Source of the DNA: Microthrixaceae bacterium
Lineage (GTDB): Bacteria > Actinomycetota > Acidimicrobiia > Acidimicrobiales > Iamiaceae
NCBI GenBank assembly: GCA_016702505.1
Contig: JADJDU010000013.1
Span: 46,851-110,850, forward strand
DNA length: 64,000 nucleotides
Direction: 5' to 3'
Under the pieces are notes generated by a model. The model was not told the origin of the DNA and made no database searches. It was given only the letters and a program-made list of their open reading frames with translations. Every line of letters begins with the position of its first letter. Position 1 is the stretch's first letter. Position numbers and translations under genes: made by a program. Positions 25,846 to 33,053 of this stretch are shown here, piece after piece.

Positions 25846-26108
25846 CCTGGATCCGCCGAAAGGCGGAGCCTTCCGGCGGAGTTCGGTCGCCGGCCTGACG
25901 GCCGACGTCTTCGCTGCTACGACCGGCAAAGCCGATCTCTGCAGGTCAGGGGCTCCGCCACGAAGGGCTCTGCCCCCGAACCCCCGCCCAGTCCTGTGAC
26001 TTCAACTCGTCAGACAGCCGAGCACTAACGGTGGCCGCACAGAGAACCCGTTCGCCTGGGTGACCATGGAGAATCGAGAACAACCCAAGATCGATCGGTG
26101 GATCAAGG
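25846..26108 (+). repeat. Dispersed element, full copy B (263 bp)
   Basis: It begins one base after the TAA stop with CCTGGATCCGCCGA and ends TCGGTGGATCAAGG; the ends are inverted repeats matching at 12 of 14 positions. The hairpin near the left end spans 25852-25880 (arms TCCGCCGAAAGGC and GCCTTCCGGCGGA, one A:C mismatch). It fills most of the 328-base gap 25845-26172. No ORF in it looks coding. Confidence 0.88.
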
Positions 26109-26116
26109 CTGACGCG

Positions 26117-26148
26117 GAGGAGGCCGGCCCTGGTGGGCCGGCCTCCTC
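26117..26148 (-). terminator. Strong hairpin downstream of the first Thr/Pro-rich gene
   Basis: GAGGAGGCCGGCCC, loop TGGT, then its perfect complement: a 14-bp stem without a clear T run. It lies 24 bases beyond the stop at 26173. An identical hairpin follows the paralogue. Confidence 0.7.
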
Positions 26149-26400
26149 GGTTGTTCTGGGTGGCTGGTTGGTTCAGCCGGTGTAGGCGGCCTGGGCGGCC
26201 ACGGGGCGGGCGCCGGTGGCGCCGCCGACCACGGGGGCCGTGGTGGTGGTGGTGCTAGGAGCCATGGTGGTGGAGGGGCGAGCCACGGTGGTGGTGGGGC
26301 GCTCGGCCTCGGTGGTGGTGGTCGGGGCCTCGGTGGTCGTGGTGGTGGGCCGGGTGGTGGTGGGGATGTGGATCGGCGGCCGGGTGGTCGGCACGTAGCA
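26117..26400. repeat. Duplicated 284-bp block, copy 1
   Basis: It matches 26652-26935 at constant offset 535 with only three differences seen (GGC/GCA, TCG/TGG, GCG/GGG contexts). It covers the terminator hairpin and the Thr/Pro-rich C-terminal coding half of the first gene. Confidence 0.92.
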
Positions 26401-26541
26401 GGGATCGATGATCTTCTCGTTGTCCTTGGGGTCGCAACGACCGGCTTCGGCGGCACCGCCGAACAGGCCGGTGCCTACGACGGCGAGGCCGAGCGTGCCG
26501 GCGGCGATGGCGGCGCGAACGCCGCGGTTGGTCTTCTTCAT
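26173..26541 (-). CDS. Secreted Thr/Pro-rich protein, paralogue 1
   Basis: The 122-residue product has a signal peptide (MKKTNRGVRAAIAAGTLGL, cleavage probably after AAEA), a short region with two Cys (CDPKDNEKIIDPCYVP), then a stalk of Thr/Pro/Glu (PTTTRPTTTTTEAPTTTT) and a non-repetitive end GARPVAAQAAYTG. No membrane anchor or true LPXTG motif follows the stalk, so it is probably released or attached by the N-terminal part. GGAG upstream of ATG 26541 supports the start. Function unknown; a cell-surface role is inferred. Confidence 0.75.
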   Translation of the reverse strand: MKKTNRGVRAAIAAGTLGLAVVGTGLFGGAAEAGRCDPKDNEKIIDPCYVPTTRPPIHIPTTTRPTTTTTEAPTTTTEAERPTTTVARPSTTMAPSTTTTTAPVVGGATGARPVAAQAAYTG

Positions 26542-26651
26542 GTGTCCCGCTCCTCGGGTATTGGTGCGCCACCCCAAGTGAGCGACGCGGTACGGGCAAC
26601 ATTAGCGCCACGATCAGCGGGGCAAGCCAAGAAGCTTTCCGGTAGGACGCA

Positions 26652-26683
26652 GAGGAGGCCGGCCCTGGTGGGCCGGCCTCCTC
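26652..26683 (-). terminator. Strong hairpin downstream of the second Thr/Pro-rich gene
   Basis: The same 14-bp perfect stem with a TGGT loop as at 26117-26148, located 24 bases past the stop of the gene at 26708. It also separates the two paralogues. Confidence 0.7.
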
Positions 26684-26935
26684 GGTTGTTCTGGGTGGCT
26701 GGTTGGTTCAGCCGGTGTAGGCAGCCTGGGCGGCCACGGGGCGGGCGCCGGTGGCGCCGCCGACCACGGGGGCCGTGGTGGTGGTGGTGCTAGGAGCCAT
26801 GGTGGTGGAGGGGCGAGCCACGGTGGTGGTGGGGCGCTCGGCCTCGGTGGTGGTGGTCGGGGCCTCGGTGGTGGTGGTGGTGGGCCGGGTGGTGGTGGGG
26901 ATGTGGATCGGGGGCCGGGTGGTCGGCACGTAGCA
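26652..26935. repeat. Duplicated 284-bp block, copy 2
   Basis: Partner of 26117-26400. Similarity drops sharply at about 26936, where the two genes' N-terminal halves diverge. Confidence 0.92.
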
Positions 26936-27091
26936 CGGATCGACCTGTCGGGCGTTGCCCTCCGCGAGGACCGACTCCTTGGGGTCGCAGTTTCCGGCCT
27001 GGGCCGTGTTGGCCATCAGGGAGGAGGTCAGCAAGGCGGTGCCGACGGCACCTGCGGCCACGGCGGCCCTGACGGTACGAGTGAGGTTCAC
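26708..27091 (-). CDS. Secreted Thr/Pro-rich protein, paralogue 2
   Basis: This 127-residue protein has a different signal peptide (MNLTRTVRAAVAAGAVGTAL, cleavage after NTAQA) and a longer Cys pair region (CDPKESVLAEGNARQVDPC). From YVPTTRPPIHIPTTT to the end it is identical in sequence to paralogue 1. GTG 27091 has AGGAG upstream. The shared C-terminal half with divergent N-terminal halves indicates recent duplication or gene conversion of the stalk module. Confidence 0.75.
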   Translation of the reverse strand: MNLTRTVRAAVAAGAVGTALLTSSLMANTAQAGNCDPKESVLAEGNARQVDPCYVPTTRPPIHIPTTTRPTTTTTEAPTTTTEAERPTTTVARPSTTMAPSTTTTTAPVVGGATGARPVAAQAAYTG

Positions 27092-27114
27092 GTTGTGCTC
27101 CTGACAGTGACGAA

Positions 27115-27142
27115 TGAGGTCACCCGTGACCAGGTGACCTCA
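27115..27142. promoter_or_regulatory. Perfect inverted repeat upstream of Thr/Pro-rich paralogue 2
   Basis: TGAGGTCACC and GGTGACCTCA are 10-bp perfect arms around an 8-base spacer, ending 24 bases before the GTG at 27091. It could be a dimeric repressor operator or a 5' leader hairpin. No regulator is adjacent. Confidence 0.5.
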
Positions 27143-27266
27143 CGTACCGTAGTGGCCTCCGGTGGTGTGGGGCAACGGATTGTGCCCCGGTCCAGGGCCT
27201 CGACTGCCGGCATGGCAGAATCGACTCTCCCATGGTCTTGTCCGATGATCCGATGAGCAGCACCCG

Positions 27267-28607
27267 GTGACCCGGAGCATCCGGCTTCGGCCGTGGCAGA
27301 AGGCGGCCCTCGAGAAGTTCGTGGCCGCAGGCCACGACGACTTCCTCACCGTGGCCACCCCGGGGGCCGGCAAAACGACCTTCGCCCTCACCGCGGCCCG
27401 CCAGGTGCTTGCCGACCACCCCCGCCGTCGGTTGGTGATCGTGGCACCCACCGCTCACCTCAAGCTCCAGTGGGCTCGGGCCGCGGCCCGGTTCGCTCTT
27501 CACCTCGACCCCAACTGGTCAGCGACCGACGGCCGCCTACCCGCCGACATGCACGGCATCGTCACGACCTACCAACAGGTTGCGTCCAGCGCTGCGGTGT
27601 TGCGCTCGCTGGCCGACCGGGCCTTCGTGATCTTCGACGAGATCCACCACGCCGGCGACGAGCGGGCCTGGGGTGCAGCCGTGCTCGAAGCGTTCTCGCC
27701 AGCTCCCCGTCGCCTGGCCCTGTCGGGGACTCCCTTTCGCAGCGACACCCGGGCCATACCCTTCGTCCGCTACGTGCTCGACGAAGCCAGCCCCGACTTC
27801 GAGTACGGCTACGGCGAGGCACTGGCCGATCGACGGGTGGTCAGGCCGGTCTACTTCCCGCGCACCAACGGTCACATGGAGTGGACCGCTCCCGACGGCT
27901 CCATGCAGTCGGCATCCTTCGACGACGCCCTCGATCAGGCCCGGTCCAGCCAGCGGCTCCGCACCGCGCTGTCGTTGGAAGGAGAGTGGCTGCCAGCGGT
28001 GATGCGATCAGCCGTGGCCCAGTTGGACGCCGTGAGGGCCCGCCAGCCCGATGCCGGCGGCCTGGTGATCGCCATCGACCAGGACCACGCCCGGGGGATC
28101 GCCGCGCTCCTCCGGAACCGCTTCGGGCAGGAGGCCACGGTGGTCACCTCCGACGATCCGGCCGCATCTGACCTCATCGCTCGGTTTGCCGGGGGCTCGG
28201 ATCCCTGGCTGGTGTCGGTGCGGATGGTGTCGGAGGGCGTCGACATCCCTCGGCTGCGGGTCGGTGTCTACGCCACCACGACCACCACCGAGCTGTTCTT
28301 CCGCCAGGCCGTAGGCCGGTTCGTCCGCTGGACACCGGGAGTGAGGGACCAGAAGGCGTTCGTCTTCATCCCCGATGACCCCCGCCTGCGGAGCCGTGCC
28401 TTCCAGATCGCCGACCAGCGCCGTCACAGCCTGCGGCGCCGGGAGCAGGAGCGGTTCGAGCGGGACCCGGCCGCGCTCGACACCGGGGCCGAGGAGCAGC
28501 TCTCGCTCTTCGCGGCCCTGTCGGCGGTGGCCACCGACCACCAGACCCATGCGCCCTTCTCAGCGCGGACCATGTCGACGACGACCTGGCGCGAGCCTCG
28601 ACGATGA
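27267..28607 (+). CDS. DEAD/DEAH-type SF2 helicase, main part of a frameshifted gene
   Basis: This protein of about 430 residues has Walker A TPGAGKTTFAL near residue 31, FDEIHHAG, the motif III-like SGTPFRSD, and FFRQAVGRFVRW as motif VI. Actinomycete relatives continue with a basic C-terminal region ending in HAQVNxELNRL. That region is present here but out of frame. One base is missing near 28558-28564 (CTTCTCAGCG) and another near 28594-28600 (GAGCCTCG), so the last ~14 residues in this frame are not native. Confidence 0.82.
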   Translation: MTRSIRLRPWQKAALEKFVAAGHDDFLTVATPGAGKTTFALTAARQVLADHPRRRLVIVAPTAHLKLQWARAAARFALHLDPNWSATDGRLPADMHGIVTTYQQVASSAAVLRSLADRAFVIFDEIHHAGDERAWGAAVLEAFSPAPRRLALSGTPFRSDTRAIPFVRYVLDEASPDFEYGYGEALADRRVVRPVYFPRTNGHMEWTAPDGSMQSASFDDALDQARSSQRLRTALSLEGEWLPAVMRSAVAQLDAVRARQPDAGGLVIAIDQDHARGIAALLRNRFGQEATVVTSDDPAASDLIARFAGGSDPWLVSVRMVSEGVDIPRLRVGVYATTTTTELFFRQAVGRFVRWTPGVRDQKAFVFIPDDPRLRSRAFQIADQRRHSLRRREQERFERDPAALDTGAEEQLSLFAALSAVATDHQTHAPFSARTMSTTTWREPRR

Positions 28608-28905
28608 TCCCTCTCTGATCTTGGACCTGGCCCCGCCGCCCCCGCTGGCCGGGGATCGGCGCAGCCTCGACGAACTCGGCATCAGCTTCGGTGGAGACGC
28701 TGCCCGCACCCGAAGAGAGGAGAAGCGGCGGCTGCGCGAGCAGAACTCCGAGATGGTGGCGACCATCGCCCGTCGCACCGGCCAGACCCACGCCCAGGTC
28801 AACTCGGAACTGAACCGGCTGTCAGGGGTGGGGCGGGTCACAGAGGCGACGGTGAGCCAACTGCGGGCACGGCTCGAAGTGGCCGAGAGGTTGGCTCGAG
28901 GCTGA
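28604..28905 (+). CDS. C-terminal part of the same SF2 helicase (out of frame)
   Basis: Restoring two bases gives SSADHVDDDLARALDDDPSL, then LAPPPPLAGDRRSLDELGI, RREEKRRLREQNSEMVATI, and GQTHAQVNSELNRLSGVGRV to a TGA at 28905. This is the ending expected for the helicase family and has no start codon of its own in this reading, so it should not be counted as a separate gene. Confidence 0.75.
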
Positions 28906-28956
28906 GCGCTAAGGAGTCTCGTCCCAACAGGCGGACGGACCGCCTTGTGGTCAGGC

Positions 28957-29598
28957 CTATGCGGTGCGCCGTTCCTCGACGTACCACGCGGTGCGGAGGT
29001 CCTGTTGGGCGTTGGCGGCAGCCTGGCTGAGGATCCCGCTGATGACCAGGAAGGCGTAACCCAGGTACCACCACCAGTCGTCGTGGATGCGCTCGGTCAC
29101 ATAGGACCGGGTCAGGTCGGCGGTTTCCAGGGCGCCGGTGAGCAGCATGCCCCCGGCAACCATTGCCGTCGCCCCGGCGGTGGCGCTCACCACCACCAGA
29201 ACGATGCGAGGGAAGTTGGTGGTGATGGCGAAGACCGCGAACACCAGGCTCACCGCCACCGCTACCAACACGATCAGCCAGTTCCAGCTCACGCCCAAGG
29301 CGGTCATGAGGGCCGATCCGGCCATGAACCCGACCGACCCCATGGTCAACACCACTGCCACTTCGTAGTACAGGTAGGCGAGCACCGAGAATCCGAGGGC
29401 CAAGATGAGGCCAAGCACCCAACCGATGGGCTTGGCCAACAGGGCATCGCCGGTGAGGGCCGAGATGAGGCCGGCGCCGGCGGCGAACCCGGTGAACGCA
29501 CCCCAGATCGGGATGATCACCCGAAAGGCGCGGTAGCCGCTGTAGCAGAACACAGAACCGGCAATCAGGGCGACCAGACCGATGACGATGTCTTCCAT
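28957..29598 (-). CDS. DUF4203-like multi-spanning membrane protein
   Basis: The 213-residue protein has about seven hydrophobic segments rich in Gly/Ala (GFAAGAGLISALTGDALLAK, GSVGFMAGSALMTALG) and a short charged tail (TAWYVEERRTA). The pattern resembles DUF4203/TM7S3-type proteins; function unknown. It is the last of a run of six minus-strand genes starting at the DASS transporter. Confidence 0.65.
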   Translation of the reverse strand: MEDIVIGLVALIAGSVFCYSGYRAFRVIIPIWGAFTGFAAGAGLISALTGDALLAKPIGWVLGLILALGFSVLAYLYYEVAVVLTMGSVGFMAGSALMTALGVSWNWLIVLVAVAVSLVFAVFAITTNFPRIVLVVVSATAGATAMVAGGMLLTGALETADLTRSYVTERIHDDWWWYLGYAFLVISGILSQAAANAQQDLRTAWYVEERRTA

Positions 29599-29692
29599 CC
29601 CAGAACCATAAAGCCCCGGGAGGGTGGGTCCCGCGGTGCCGTCTGGACCGGCCCACTCGAATGGGTGGGTCCGGGGCGCGGACCGAGGGGGT

Positions 29693-30325
29693 TCAGCGAA
29701 GGATCCAGGCCACGGCCAAGGTAACGCTGTTGGTGGCGAAATGGGCGACAGCGGGGGCGATGACGCTGTCGGAGCGGACGCGCAACCAGATGAACCCTGT
29801 CCCAGCGATGGTGGTTGCCACGAGGGTTCCCACCGTCATCGCTGCGTCCCGATCAGCCATCCACGTCGGGTAGACGTGCCAGAGGCCGAACAGCGTCGCC
29901 CCCGCCACCCATGCCCAGCGCTCCGAGCCAGTTTGGCGGAGCAGCCCGTGGAGCGTCCCGCGAAAGGCCAGTTCCTCCACCACCACCGTTCCCAATGGGA
30001 TGACCACCAGTGCCCGGCTCAGCATGGTCAGCGCCGACATGTCGGTTCGATCGTCGGTCAAGGCACCGGCCAATCCCAGGCCGACCACTCCTGTCGTTAT
30101 GGCGGCGGCGGCCCCGAGCCCGAACTTCAGACCGGCTGGAGCCGATCGCCGGCTCAAGCCCATCTCGGTCCGGGTCAGACCGGTGATCCATGCCACTCCG
30201 CCGGCGAACGCGCCGATCCCGAGGTTGAACGTGAAATGCCAAGGCCCAGGGACCAACGCGGTCCTTCCCAGGTTGGCCACGGTCAGCCCGCCGACCAGAA
30301 CGGCCAAGGCGGTGCGGGGTTTCAT
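29693..30325 (-). CDS. CPBP-family intramembrane metalloprotease homologue
   Basis: This 210-residue membrane protein carries the three CPBP (Rce1-like/Abi) motifs: EELAFRG near residue 122, the His of FGLWHVYPTW, and the His plus Asn of AHFATNS. Substrates of bacterial members are mostly unknown; roles in prenyl-protein-like processing or peptide immunity are known for some. ATG 30325 begins MKPRTALAVLVGG, at the first membrane helix. It lies 20 bases after the alpha/beta-hydrolase-family gene. Confidence 0.82.
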   Translation of the reverse strand: MKPRTALAVLVGGLTVANLGRTALVPGPWHFTFNLGIGAFAGGVAWITGLTRTEMGLSRRSAPAGLKFGLGAAAAITTGVVGLGLAGALTDDRTDMSALTMLSRALVVIPLGTVVVEELAFRGTLHGLLRQTGSERWAWVAGATLFGLWHVYPTWMADRDAAMTVGTLVATTIAGTGFIWLRVRSDSVIAPAVAHFATNSVTLAVAWILR

Positions 30326-30345
30326 CGAGCTGATTGTTCGCGTCC

Positions 30346-32046
30346 TCAGCGGTCGGGGAAGAGGAAGTGCTCCAGCCGGACGGTGTCCTCCGCGCTCCAG
30401 CCCTCGGGCGGGGCGATGCGGGTCCAGCCGTCGACGTAGTCCAGGCGGTAGTCGTGGCCGAACCCAGGAGGAGCGGCAAAGCCGGCCATGAGGTCGAAGA
30501 TGCCCTGCACCCAGGTGACCACCGGGAACCAACGACCGTCGGCGGGCACGTCGTAGCCCCGTGGATCATCCATCCACCCCGGCCTGGACCACAGCCAGTC
30601 CATACCCCAATGGGTGACGGGGTCCGACGGATGTTGGATGTACAACACCCGAGGCTGGGGCCAAGGGCCCTCGGGGTCGCCGTGGTCGGGGTCGCGGGTC
30701 ACGAAACGGACGATCCGACCCTGGTCGAATACGGGCGCCCATTCCGGCGAACCGGGGTCGCGGGCCCCGGTCACCTGGCGGAGGATGGGGTTGGCATGCG
30801 CGGCCCCCACGAAGAGGGCGCCGTCGGAACGGGTCACGATGTTGGTGAGCGACGTGTCGGCGTCGGGGCCGACGAAGGCCGACTCGGCACCGAAGGAACC
30901 GAGGCTCAACCCGAACACCAACAGGGTGGGTCGATCGCCCTCGGGGAGCTGGGACCAGCGCTGGTAGACCTCGCCGTAGAGTTCGGTGCCGGCCTCGGCG
31001 GCCAAGTCGAGGTCGGTGATGAAGGAGATCCAGCTCGGCAGGTACGAATACTGCATGGACACGATGGCGGTGTCACCCCGATAGATCTGCTCGATGGCCT
31101 CGGCGGCGTCGGGATCGATCCAACCGGTACCGGTGGCGGTCGCCACCACCAGCACCTCTCGGTCGAATCCGCCGGCGCGTTCCAGATCATCGACGGCCAG
31201 CCGGGCCCGACCTCGCGGATCACCGTTTGAACGGAGTCCGGCGTAGGCCCTGATCGGAGCTGAGATCTCGGTGTCGTCTCCCCAGAACGCCTGCAACTCG
31301 TCCACCGTGGTGGCACCGCCGGCGAACGATCGCCCTTGCAACCCCAGGTCGTCCCATTCGACAAGCGAACCGATACCACCGGACACGGTCTCGGTCTCGG
31401 GTCTGATCACCCCATCGGCTGTGCCGGTGTCCACTGCCCCGAAGCTGGTGGATGCCCAGTTGGTGAAGCGGGCAAAGGCCACATCTCGTATCACCAACAC
31501 CGTCAGGAGCAAGACCAGCACCACGGTCAACGGCTGGGCCGCGACTCGGGGAAGATGACGCTGGTTCCATCGATCCAGGCCCCGCACGGCGGCGCCGACG
31601 ATCCTTCCCGCCACGAAGAGGATTCCGGCCAGGATCACGGTGAGGCCAAGCATCGGAGGGATGACGGTGCCCGAGATCGAATCCATGGCCACCAACTCCC
31701 GTTGGCTGTTCTGCCACCCCAGCCAGCGGATCGAACCGAGAGCCAGCGCCAGAACGGCGAGGACGCCTACACCGAAGCGGGCTGGGCGCCAGAGCCGCCC
31801 CGGAATGTGGACCCGCCGACGCCGGAGGACCGCCCTCGTCAGACGCCCAGCCAGAGTGCCGAGGGCGTAGCCCAACGTGACGCATATGGCGCTGACCGCC
31901 GCCTGGATCACCCAGGCTCGAGGCATGAGCGTGGGTGACAGCGACTGCCACCAGAACAACAGACCCACCGCCATGCCTCCGAACGCGGGTCGGCGGGTGA
32001 TGGAGACCATCACCCGCCGGACCCGGGACTTCTTGGAGGTGTTCAC
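30346..32046 (-). CDS. Alpha/beta-hydrolase-family membrane protein (Abhydrolase_9 type)
   Basis: Of 566 residues, the first ~200 form about five membrane helices and the rest is a soluble domain with the nucleophile elbow FGLSLGSFGAE, QHPSDPVTHWG near the end, and HDYRLDYVDGW. This matches the two-part Abhydrolase_9 family of actinomycetes, possibly a lipid or ester hydrolase facing outside; substrate unknown. GTG 32046 overlaps the DUF1269 stop (GTGA), so the two are probably translated together. Confidence 0.85.
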   Translation of the reverse strand: MNTSKKSRVRRVMVSITRRPAFGGMAVGLLFWWQSLSPTLMPRAWVIQAAVSAICVTLGYALGTLAGRLTRAVLRRRRVHIPGRLWRPARFGVGVLAVLALALGSIRWLGWQNSQRELVAMDSISGTVIPPMLGLTVILAGILFVAGRIVGAAVRGLDRWNQRHLPRVAAQPLTVVLVLLLTVLVIRDVAFARFTNWASTSFGAVDTGTADGVIRPETETVSGGIGSLVEWDDLGLQGRSFAGGATTVDELQAFWGDDTEISAPIRAYAGLRSNGDPRGRARLAVDDLERAGGFDREVLVVATATGTGWIDPDAAEAIEQIYRGDTAIVSMQYSYLPSWISFITDLDLAAEAGTELYGEVYQRWSQLPEGDRPTLLVFGLSLGSFGAESAFVGPDADTSLTNIVTRSDGALFVGAAHANPILRQVTGARDPGSPEWAPVFDQGRIVRFVTRDPDHGDPEGPWPQPRVLYIQHPSDPVTHWGMDWLWSRPGWMDDPRGYDVPADGRWFPVVTWVQGIFDLMAGFAAPPGFGHDYRLDYVDGWTRIAPPEGWSAEDTVRLEHFLFPDR

Positions 32047-32591
32047 TCGGTGATGGTGGATTCCTCGTCGGAGACGTCGGTCTGCACGGAACCGCTGGCC
32101 AGGGCCTCGTTGAGGCGGGCCGAGGCCTCATCGGACAGGTTGCAGGTGATGACCTGGGCCAGACCGCTGTAGCGCTTCATCTCGTCGAGGGCCTTGTCGG
32201 CGTTGGCGTGGCTGAACAGTACGGCCAAGTACACCTTGCCGGGCTCGATCGAGTCGCGTAGCTCCTTGACGAACTTGTCGCTGATGCCGGTGTCGATCAT
32301 GCGGGCCATGAGGGCGGCGCTGCCGGCCCCGATGGCCATGCCCAACACCGGGACGGCCAAGAGCACACCGAACAGCAGGCCCCACCAGGCCCCGCCCACC
32401 GCAGCCTGACCCGAGGACGGGTCGGTGGTCTGCACGACGCGGACCTTACCGTTGTCGGCCTTGGTCACGAACACCGCGTCCTGGAGCAACAAGGTGCCCT
32501 CGGTGGACAGGCGGGTCAGGGTGGTGAGCATCTCCTGGGCGGCGAGCTGGTTGTCAAAGCCGAGCACGACGAGGGAACGAGGATCAGACAT
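32043..32591 (-). CDS. DUF1269 membrane-associated protein
   Basis: The 182-residue protein begins SLVVLGFDNQLAAQEML and has one glycine-rich hydrophobic hairpin (GGAWWGLLFGVLLAVPVLGM). The soluble ends flank it, as in DUF1269 proteins. Function unknown. It is coupled by overlap to the hydrolase downstream. Confidence 0.85.
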   Translation of the reverse strand: MSDPRSLVVLGFDNQLAAQEMLTTLTRLSTEGTLLLQDAVFVTKADNGKVRVVQTTDPSSGQAAVGGAWWGLLFGVLLAVPVLGMAIGAGSAALMARMIDTGISDKFVKELRDSIEPGKVYLAVLFSHANADKALDEMKRYSGLAQVITCNLSDEASARLNEALASGSVQTDVSDEESTITE

Positions 32592-32622
32592 CTGTAACTC
32601 CGGTTGGTTGTTTGTGTTGGAT

Positions 32623-33015
32623 CTAGTTGGCGCTGCGAACCTCGCCCAGGACCTTCTTGAAGATCACCAGGGGAAGGAGGAGGTTGGCGGCCAGGGCTGC
32701 GGCCCACACCACCACGGTGGCCATGACCCACGTGGAGAGGCCATGGATCTGAAGTCCGTCTGCGATGATCGATGTGAGAACAAGGCTGGCCAGGGTGGCT
32801 ACCAGGGCGCTGCTGCCGAGGATCGCCGGCGCGCTCTTGAGGGCCATTTGGCGGATGAGCGGCTCCACGAAGACGGCCACGACGGTGAAGATGACGGTGG
32901 CGGTGACGTAGCCGGTCACGCTGAGGCTCATGTCGTCGAGAACCTGAGCCGCCACGATCAGGCCGACGGCGTTGGCCAGCAAGCTGATCATTGTACGGGC
33001 GGCGAGGCGAACCAT
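32623..33015 (-). CDS. Phage-holin-family-like small membrane protein
   Basis: This 130-residue protein has four hydrophobic segments (MISLLANAVGLIVAAQVL, YVTATVIFTVVAVFV, STWVMATVVVWAAALAANLL) and a basic end (FKKVLGEVRSAN). It resembles the cellular phage holin family (PF04020-type) rather than a phage gene; no phage genes are nearby. ATG 33015 starts at MVRLAARTM. Function unknown. Confidence 0.7.
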   Translation of the reverse strand: MVRLAARTMISLLANAVGLIVAAQVLDDMSLSVTGYVTATVIFTVVAVFVEPLIRQMALKSAPAILGSSALVATLASLVLTSIIADGLQIHGLSTWVMATVVVWAAALAANLLLPLVIFKKVLGEVRSAN

Positions 33016-33053
33016 GGCTGGTGAACCTAATCCAGACGGAGGGGATGCCGAGT

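Noticed and set aside
26173..27091. GGT-rich tandem-looking repeats as a CRISPR or satellite array
   Set aside because: The repetition is codon-level Thr/Pro in coding sequence plus one block duplication; there are no evenly spaced direct repeats with unique spacers and no cas genes.
32623..33015. Prophage remnant because of the holin-like gene
   Set aside because: It is a single gene embedded in a housekeeping-looking operon with no other phage gene, integrase or att repeat.
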